The notes under the pieces are model-generated. The model had not been told where the DNA came from, did not search any database, and saw nothing but the letters and a program-made list of their open reading frames with translations. A stretch of 9,241 nucleotides of DNA from an uncultured Myxococcales bacterium (GTDB taxonomy: Bacteria; Myxococcota_A; Bradymonadia; Bradymonadales; Bradymonadaceae), in assembly GCA_913058025.1 (NCBI GenBank), contig CAJXPN010000099.1, positions 1 through 9,241 of the forward strand, read 5' to 3'. Positions within the stretch are counted from its first letter, which is position 1, and each line of letters opens with the position of its first letter. Below are positions 1-4,674 of this stretch, in pieces. A program made the translations under genes and the position numbers.

Positions 1-31
1 GTCGGCAGCGTCAGATGTGTATAAGAGACAG
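1..31 (+). other. Nextera transposase adapter (sequencing artefact)
   Basis: These bases match the 3' 31 bases of the Illumina Nextera read-1 adapter as I know it. Positions 13-31, AGATGTGTATAAGAGACAG, are the 19-bp Tn5 mosaic end. Translation across this element gives the familiar artefact peptides MYKRQ on the plus strand and LSLIHI on the minus strand. It is library-construction sequence left at an assembly end, not an in vivo transposon. Genomic sequence begins at base 32, and any ORF running into bases 1-31 has a false end there. Confidence 0.97.
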
Positions 32-481
32 GAGCTGTTCGAGCCCGTTGGACTTGTGGTCGGCGTAGCGGCTGCACACCGCGTCGAACGGGACGAGCAC
101 CTCGTGCCCGAGCTCGATCAGGCTGCGCGCGGTCGCGAGCACGCAGATGTGCGTCTCCATGCCGCACAGGACCACGCGGGGCGCGAGCGCGCCGGCGCGC
201 TCGGCGAAGTCGGGCGCGCCGAGCGCGTCGAAGTGGACCTTGTCCACGTACGACGCGCCGACCTCCTCGAGCTCGGCCTTGAGCCCCGCGTGCGTTGGGC
301 CGAGCCCCTTCGGGTACTGCTCGGTGTAGACGATCTCAGCCCCGAAGGCACCGGCGAGCGCGACGAGCGTGCTCGCCTGCGCCGCGACGCGCGCGCCGTC
401 CTCGCCCATCACCGAGAGCAGCCGCTCCTGTACATCGACCACCAGCAGCGTCGTCTGAGTCGTCACCTTCACCGGGATCAT
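32..481 (-). CDS. Isochorismatase-family cysteine hydrolase (3'-truncated)
   Basis: This is a partial cysteine hydrolase of the isochorismatase/nicotinamidase superfamily; 150 residues are visible and the C-terminus is missing because the contig ends at base 32. The fold starts with TTLLVVDVQERLL, giving the catalytic Asp16. The catalytic Lys81 lies in SYVDKVHFDA, and the nucleophile Cys113 lies in LCGMETHICVLATA, so the full Asp-Lys-Cys triad is present. The GMETHICV motif and the following LGHEVLVPFDAVCSR resemble the ISOC1/ISOC2-like branch of uncharacterised hydrolases more than true isochorismatases or nicotinamidases; substrate is unknown. Family members are usually about 180-190 residues, so perhaps 30-40 are lost. 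I chose the ATG at 479-481 because AAGGAG (488-493) lies 6 nt upstream. An in-frame ATG at 494-496 would overlap that site, and a longer reading to 673 has no family similarity in its extension. It is transcribed divergently from the L,D-transpeptidase gene. Confidence 0.9.
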
Positions 482-487
482 GCCTGG

Positions 488-493
488 CTCCTT
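488..493 (-). promoter_or_regulatory. Ribosome binding site of the isochorismatase-family gene
   Basis: AAGGAG on the minus strand lies 6 nt before the ATG at 479-481. It decides the start in favour of that codon over the ATG at 494-496. The latter has only a distant GGAGG about 12 nt upstream. Confidence 0.65.
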
Positions 494-511
494 CATCGCG
501 TGGATCGTCCT

Positions 512-529
512 CCACGCCGGCCGGCGTGG
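512..529. promoter_or_regulatory. 18-bp perfect palindrome in the divergent spacer
   Basis: CCACGCCGGCCGGCGTGG is a perfect dyad with 9-bp arms and no centre bases, located about 30 bp upstream of the isochorismatase-family start. A second perfect palindrome, CTCGCCGCGGCGAG (580-593), and a 13-bp imperfect dyad, GTGTTCTGGACAC (557-569), lie in the same 198-bp spacer. Perfect dyads fit dimeric regulator operators, but GC-rich DNA produces such words by chance and no regulator gene is visible nearby. The role is inferred. Confidence 0.35.
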
Positions 530-599
530 TCCTCGGAAGTCTTTACCCGAACTGGGGTGTTCTGGACACAGGGACTCCGCTCGCCGCGGCGAGAATCCC

Positions 600-627
600 T
601 TGCGTTCACGCCGACCTCGCCTATTCT
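600..627 (+). promoter_or_regulatory. Possible sigma-70-like promoter of the L,D-transpeptidase gene
   Basis: TTGCGT (600-605) and TATTCT (622-627) are separated by 16 bp and sit 52 bp before the chosen ATG, in the most AT-containing part of the spacer. Each hexamer matches the consensus at four or five positions. The 14-bp palindrome at 580-593 lies just upstream of the -35 box. Without transcript data this is only a candidate. Confidence 0.3.
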
Positions 628-665
628 CTCCTCGCGCGAGAGACGAACCCGCGCCGACCTGCCAC

Positions 666-670
666 GGAGG
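666..670 (+). promoter_or_regulatory. Ribosome binding site of the L,D-transpeptidase gene
   Basis: GGAGG lies 9 nt before the ATG at 680. It supports this ATG as the start, against a reading that stays open leftwards into the adapter sequence. Confidence 0.65.
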
Positions 671-679
671 CAACCGAAG

Positions 680-2731
680 ATGACGTCCGCCACACTGAGA
701 CGCGCCGCGCCCATGGCGTTCGCCGCGCTCTCACTCCTCGCCATCGCCCCCGCGTGTCGGGAGGCCTCTTCCATAGGGAAGCCATGGTCCCCCATCCAGC
801 CCTCCCGTGAACTCGTCGAGTCGATGCGCCATGACGTCGATGAGCTCGTGCGCGCCCGCATCGAGGACGGGGTCACCGCCGACGCGCTCCGCGAGTACGT
901 AAAGAAGCAGGCCAAGGACCCCTGGAAGACGCGCGTGCGCTCGGGGATCAAGTACGCCGACCTCTTCGAGCTCGCCTACAAAGAGCGCAAGCACCGCAAG
1001 ATCGCGGCGCGCTACGACGGGCTGAACCCTCGCGGCAAGGCGATCCTCTCCGTCCTCGAGGCGTACACGCGTCATGACCTCGAGGAGCCCATGGACTACC
1101 ACCTCGAGAAGATCCGCGGGATCCACGCCGAGCTCTCGGGGGACGGCGCGCGTGACGTCTGGACGCCTTCGCCGCTGCTCCCCGCCGAGGTCGAGGCGCT
1201 GGTGGAGTGGGCCGCCGAGCGCGGACACACCCAGCGCTCTCCCGAGATGGAGGACGAGCTCGTGGACCTGGTGCTCGGGCTGGGCGACTCGACGGCCGAC
1301 CCCTCGCCCAGGCTCCGCGCGGCCTCGAAGACGTTCGCCGAGGCGGTGCGCCCGCACGCGCTGCGCGCGGCCGAGCTCGAGCTTCTCACCGTCGACGGCG
1401 CGCTCCGCTACGCGCGCGACATGAAGCACCACAACCTCGCGCGCCTGAGCTGGAGCCAGCTCCAGAAGGGCGGCGGCTCCAAGAAGATCATCTACGGTCG
1501 CCTGCGCGAGTTCTACGACGAGCTCGCCGTCACACCCGAGGACCGCACGGGCGTCCTGTTCTCGGGGCTCGAGCCTCGCCACCCTCAGTACGCCAAGCTG
1601 CTCGCCGCCCGCGAGCGCTACCAGGGCCTCGTCGAGGCGGGCGGTTGGGGCAAGGTCTCGCGGGTCTCCCTCGGCCGTGGGAACTCGAGCGATCGCGTGA
1701 AGGCGCTACGGGAGCGCCTCGCCGCCGAGGGCTACCTCTCCGACGCGTCTGGAGACGCGGTCGACGACGCCCTGCTGGAGGCGGTCGCGACCTACAGGCG
1801 CACCCACCAGCTCTCGCTCAAGGGCTCGCCCGACAAGTCCTTCTGGCGCAGCCTCAACGTCCCGGCCAAGCGCCGGCTCGCTCAGATCGAGCTCTCGCTC
1901 GGGCGCTGGCGCTCCTCCAGGTACGAGGGCGAAGAGGACTTCGTCTTCATCAACCTGCCCGACTTCCACGCCGAGCTCTACGAGGCTCGAGAGCGCACGA
2001 TGAGGTTCCGGGTCGTCGTCGGGAAGAACAACCGGGTCTGTGATCCCAAGACGGCCAAGTGGGTCTACCCGAACGCGACCCCCGAGCTCATGAGCAACCT
2101 CGACTACTTCATCCTCAACCCCTCCTGGTACGTCCCCGAGCGGATCGTGAAGGAGGAGGTCGTCCCGAAGATGGAGGCCGATGAGGAGTACCTGGCCAAG
2201 CACAACTACGAGATCGTCAGCCAGAAGACGAACTCCGAGGGGGTCGAGGAGTACGTCATCCGTCAGCTCCCGGGTGACGGCAACGCGTTGGGGGTCGTGA
2301 AGTTCATCTTCCCGAACCGTCACAACACCTACATGCACGACACCCCCCACAAGAAATACTTCGACTACACCATCCGCGACTACAGCCACGGCTGCATGCG
2401 CGTGCACGACCCGGTCGCCTTCGCCGAGGAGCTCGTCTCCTCCGACGGCCAGTCCGAGGACATCGACGTCGAGAAGATCATCGCCTCGGGGCAGTCCAAG
2501 ATGGTCAAGATGAAGCGCGAGCTGCCCGTCTTCGTCGAGTACTACACCGTGCGCGTGGACGATGACGGGCACCCGAACTTCCTCATCGACGTCTACTACA
2601 AGGACAAACTCGCCATGAGCAGGAACCCTCGCGCGCTCGAGCGCTGTACACCTGCGCCACAACCTGAAGACTCCACCGCGGGGGACGCCGGAGACGGTCG
2701 CCCCGACACGGCTGGAGATGTGGGCCCCTGA
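680..2731 (+). CDS. YcbB/LdtD-type L,D-transpeptidase, exported
   Basis: The 683-residue product is a peptidoglycan L,D-transpeptidase acting in the periplasm, where this family forms 3-3 (mDAP-mDAP) cross-links. Residues 1-26 form an export signal: LRRAAP, a hydrophobic core, then APAC, a marginal lipobox that could lipidate Cys26. Residues about 30-325 are helical and charged, in the place of the YcbB scaffold region. A peptidoglycan-binding-like helical domain follows (about 329-390, beginning VSLGRGNSSDRVKALRERL). The YkuD catalytic domain spans about 420-600, with His553 in YMHDTPHKK and the nucleophile Cys572 in DYSHGCMRVHDP. YcbB-type markers include MSNLDYFILNPSWYVPERI, GNALGVVKFIFP, and after the catalytic site LPVFVEYYTVRVDDDGHP. 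The C-terminal tail (about 655-683) is Pro/Asp/Gly-rich and probably disordered. The start is fixed by GGAGG 9 nt upstream and by the signal peptide beginning there. E. coli YcbB is about 615 residues, so this one is somewhat longer. The family is well supported; lipidation is uncertain. Confidence 0.92.
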   Translation: MTSATLRRAAPMAFAALSLLAIAPACREASSIGKPWSPIQPSRELVESMRHDVDELVRARIEDGVTADALREYVKKQAKDPWKTRVRSGIKYADLFELAYKERKHRKIAARYDGLNPRGKAILSVLEAYTRHDLEEPMDYHLEKIRGIHAELSGDGARDVWTPSPLLPAEVEALVEWAAERGHTQRSPEMEDELVDLVLGLGDSTADPSPRLRAASKTFAEAVRPHALRAAELELLTVDGALRYARDMKHHNLARLSWSQLQKGGGSKKIIYGRLREFYDELAVTPEDRTGVLFSGLEPRHPQYAKLLAARERYQGLVEAGGWGKVSRVSLGRGNSSDRVKALRERLAAEGYLSDASGDAVDDALLEAVATYRRTHQLSLKGSPDKSFWRSLNVPAKRRLAQIELSLGRWRSSRYEGEEDFVFINLPDFHAELYEARERTMRFRVVVGKNNRVCDPKTAKWVYPNATPELMSNLDYFILNPSWYVPERIVKEEVVPKMEADEEYLAKHNYEIVSQKTNSEGVEEYVIRQLPGDGNALGVVKFIFPNRHNTYMHDTPHKKYFDYTIRDYSHGCMRVHDPVAFAEELVSSDGQSEDIDVEKIIASGQSKMVKMKRELPVFVEYYTVRVDDDGHPNFLIDVYYKDKLAMSRNPRALERCTPAPQPEDSTAGDAGDGRPDTAGDVGP

Positions 2732-2820
2732 GGCTCCCTTGTGACTTGTCTACATGTCTCTCTGAGGGTACGCTCGTCTCTCTCCAATACATCGAAGCTG
2801 AGCCTCCGAGCGCCCCCGGT

Positions 2821-4548
2821 ATGTACCGCATCAAGACCGACATTCGGCAATTCAAATGCGATACGCGGGAGAAGGTCGAGAAGCTGATCCGTAACTGGGT
2901 CATCCGCCCCACCGATCTGCTCTACCACCGCGATCAAAAACTCTGGGCCCCCATCGGCGACTCTGATGAGTTCGAGCCGATCTTCCAGCAGATCAAGGAC
3001 TCCTCGGAAGACGATGAGGAGACCATCGTCACCGCGCGCGAGGACTCTCCCGCCGCGCTCCTCGACTTCGAGGACGACGAGGATGAGGACGACGACGTCG
3101 AGGACGCCGCCGCGCGCGCTCGCCCCGCCGCCGCCGTCCTCAGGCCCAGCAAGAACGTCTCGCGCAAGAGCACGCCCAAGCCGCTCCCCATCCCGGAGGC
3201 CCCCGCGGGCGTCGAGCAGGTCGTGCGTGACCACGAGGTCACCGTGATGACCGAGCGCACCGCCGACCTCCTCGGCCTGAGCGACTCCGACGAGCACATG
3301 CTCGAGGACATCCTCGAGAACGTCGAACCCGAGGAACTCGAGGAAGACTCCGAGCCTCAGCTGACGCGCGGTGACCTCCCCGAGGAGCTCTTCCTCACCA
3401 ACGAATTCTCCGCCTCCGATCCCATATCCGCGCCCGAGGACTCCGTCCTCGACGAGCTCGGCGACGCCTCCAGCGTCGACGACGGGTGGGCCGCGCTCTC
3501 GGGGCTCGACGAGAACTCCGCCTTCGAGGACGACCGCGCCACCGTCGAGCTCGACGTCGCCGACATCAAGCTCGAGGATCGCCGCCGCCGCCAGAACCGT
3601 GAAGAGGACGATGAGGTCACGGTCATCACCCGCGCCCCGCGCGTCGGCGGTGACCCCGAGCCAGAAGACAGCCCCAAGGAGCCCTCGTCCACCGTCTTCG
3701 TGGACGCCTCCTACGGCACCGACGACCCCGACGGCCCCGACGAACTCCAGGACGAGCCGCTCCTCGACGAGCCGCTCCTCGAGGACCTCCCCGCGCTGGT
3801 CTCATCCTCACGCCGCGATCTCCTCTCCCTCGAGGACCTCCCCCGCGCAGTCTCCGCCAAGGCCCTGAGCACCCCCGACGACCTCCCCGCGCCCGCCGCG
3901 AGGCCTCTCGACGAGGGCTCGGACCTGCCTACGCCCGTCGCCGACCTGCCCGCGCCCGTCGCGGACCTTCCCGCGCCCGTCGCAGATCTTCCCAGGCCCG
4001 TCTCAGACCTTCCCAGGCCCGTCGCTCCTCCAGAAGCGTCGACCCCGACGGTAGACGTGGGCCCCGACCCACTCGACGAGACATCTGACGTCGACGATCT
4101 CTCGGGGCCAGACTCCGAAGCGATCGAGGACGCGCTCGACGCGCTCAGTGAGATCTCCTCACCTGATGAGGACATCGACGAAGAAGACCTCCCAGAACTC
4201 GACGTCGAGCCCATCGACGACGCCTTCGAGGACCTCCTCGGCGGCGACGAGCCCGAGGCCGCGCCGTTCGTTCAGGACCGAACCTTCGTCTCGGAGGGGT
4301 ACCAGCTCGAGCTCCCGTACCGCGTCGCGCCCACCCCCGAGGACATCGCCTCGGGCGTCAAGCGCTCCACCGCGACCACGGCCCAGAAGAACAGGGCCTT
4401 CCCCTACCCGCAGCCCAAGAAGATCGGAGAGGTCCAGCTTCGCTACTACGGCGACAAGCCCGACCACTCCCTCTTCTACGTCGGCGTCGGCGTGCTCGTG
4501 CTCATCCTGCTGATCGTCACGATCGCGATCCTGATGAACCTGGGCTGA
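2821..4548 (+). CDS. GYF-like domain protein with acidic repeat linker and C-terminal membrane anchor
   Basis: The 575-residue product has three parts. Residues 1-60 resemble the GYF_2/DUF4339-like domain: MYRIKTDIRQFKCDT, then VRPTDLLYHRDQKLWAPIG-type spacing, actually read as IRPTDLLYHRDQKLWAPIG. Such domains are thought to bind peptides. Residues about 60-500 are an Asp/Glu/Pro/Ser-rich, probably disordered linker containing five tandem heptads (368-402) of the form DLPxPVx. The end is basic and aromatic (PYPQPKKIGEVQLRYYGDK), followed by one membrane helix, LFYVGVGVLVLILLIVTI (from 551), and only a few residues beyond it. The likely topology is a tail anchor with the bulk in the cytoplasm. 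I chose ATG 2821 because the GYF-like fold begins there; its ribosome site is weak. A TTG at 2746 would add 25 unremarkable residues. TTGTCT (2746-2751) and TACGCT (2769-2774), 17 bp apart, could be a promoter in the 89-bp gap after the transpeptidase gene. Function unknown; a scaffold or signalling role is inference. Confidence 0.85.
   Translation: MYRIKTDIRQFKCDTREKVEKLIRNWVIRPTDLLYHRDQKLWAPIGDSDEFEPIFQQIKDSSEDDEETIVTAREDSPAALLDFEDDEDEDDDVEDAAARARPAAAVLRPSKNVSRKSTPKPLPIPEAPAGVEQVVRDHEVTVMTERTADLLGLSDSDEHMLEDILENVEPEELEEDSEPQLTRGDLPEELFLTNEFSASDPISAPEDSVLDELGDASSVDDGWAALSGLDENSAFEDDRATVELDVADIKLEDRRRRQNREEDDEVTVITRAPRVGGDPEPEDSPKEPSSTVFVDASYGTDDPDGPDELQDEPLLDEPLLEDLPALVSSSRRDLLSLEDLPRAVSAKALSTPDDLPAPAARPLDEGSDLPTPVADLPAPVADLPAPVADLPRPVSDLPRPVAPPEASTPTVDVGPDPLDETSDVDDLSGPDSEAIEDALDALSEISSPDEDIDEEDLPELDVEPIDDAFEDLLGGDEPEAAPFVQDRTFVSEGYQLELPYRVAPTPEDIASGVKRSTATTAQKNRAFPYPQPKKIGEVQLRYYGDKPDHSLFYVGVGVLVLILLIVTIAILMNLG
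3751..3780 (+). repeat. Exact 15-bp tandem duplication in the linker
   Basis: GACGAGCCGCTCCTC occurs twice head to tail (3751-3765 and 3766-3780), encoding DEPLL twice. Exact identity, including wobble bases, points to a recent slippage event in a part of the protein tolerant of length change. Confidence 0.85.
3922..4026 (+). repeat. Five tandem 21-bp units encoding DLPxPVx heptads
   Basis: The five units start at 3922, 3943, 3964, 3985 and 4006 and encode DLPTPVA, DLPAPVA, DLPAPVA, DLPRPVS and DLPRPVA. They differ mostly at wobble positions and in the fourth residue. Similar DLPAP-type linkers are common in myxobacterial zinc-ribbon and GYF-like proteins. The period suggests expansion by slippage or unequal exchange, and the array probably forms an extended proline-rich spacer. 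Confidence 0.9.
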
Positions 4549-4605
4549 CCCCGCGGCCCGCTCCGACTCGACCCCGCCTCCTCGGACCCCTACTCACGGG
4601 AGGCA

Positions 4606-4623
4606 CGCGACCGCCCGGTCGCG
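4606..4623. terminator. Hairpin in the convergent spacer
   Basis: CGCGACC-GCCC-GGTCGCG is a perfect 7-bp stem with a 4-nt loop, 58 nt after the stop of the GYF-like gene. No T-run follows on either strand. It could be a bidirectional transcription end or just an RNA 3' stabiliser. The position between convergent genes is the main argument. Confidence 0.35.
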
Positions 4624-4640
4624 CGGCGCGGCTTGGATGA

Positions 4641-4670
4641 CTCACGCGTGACCCACCCGCAGCGCGTGAG
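4641..4670. terminator. Second inverted repeat in the convergent spacer
   Basis: CTCACGCG (4641-4648) pairs perfectly with CGCGTGAG (4663-4670) around a 14-nt loop. It starts 4 bases past the TGA of the minus-strand repeat-protein gene (4675-4677). There is no T-run, so it is a weak candidate for an intrinsic terminator of the minus-strand operon. Confidence 0.35.
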
Positions 4671-4674
4671 CGTG

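Noticed and set aside
13..31. Tn5 mosaic end as evidence of a mobile element
   Set aside because: It is preceded by the rest of the commercial adapter, no transposase is present, and it sits at the very end of the sequence.
482..673. N-terminal extension of the isochorismatase-family gene up to base 673
   Set aside because: The extension is Arg-rich and low in similarity to the family, it crosses the divergent promoter region, and a good AAGGAG site favours the ATG at 479-481.
1706..2662. A minus-strand open frame of 318 codons opposite the L,D-transpeptidase
   Set aside because: The product is a low-complexity Val/Asp/Leu/Arg-rich string mirroring codon bias of the well-supported plus-strand gene.
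17..2731. A 904-residue plus-strand reading starting at base 17
   Set aside because: Its first codons are adapter sequence and its first 221 codons run antisense to the isochorismatase-family gene and through the divergent spacer. A ribosome site and signal peptide mark the real start at 680.
3001..4260. Acid-rich composition as a sign of a halophile
   Set aside because: The excess of Asp and Glu is concentrated in the disordered linker of one protein; the L,D-transpeptidase and hydrolase do not show a comparable acidic bias.
4549..4674. A small gene or RNA in the convergent spacer
   Set aside because: No start codon with a ribosome site and no conserved RNA fold is visible beyond the two simple hairpins.
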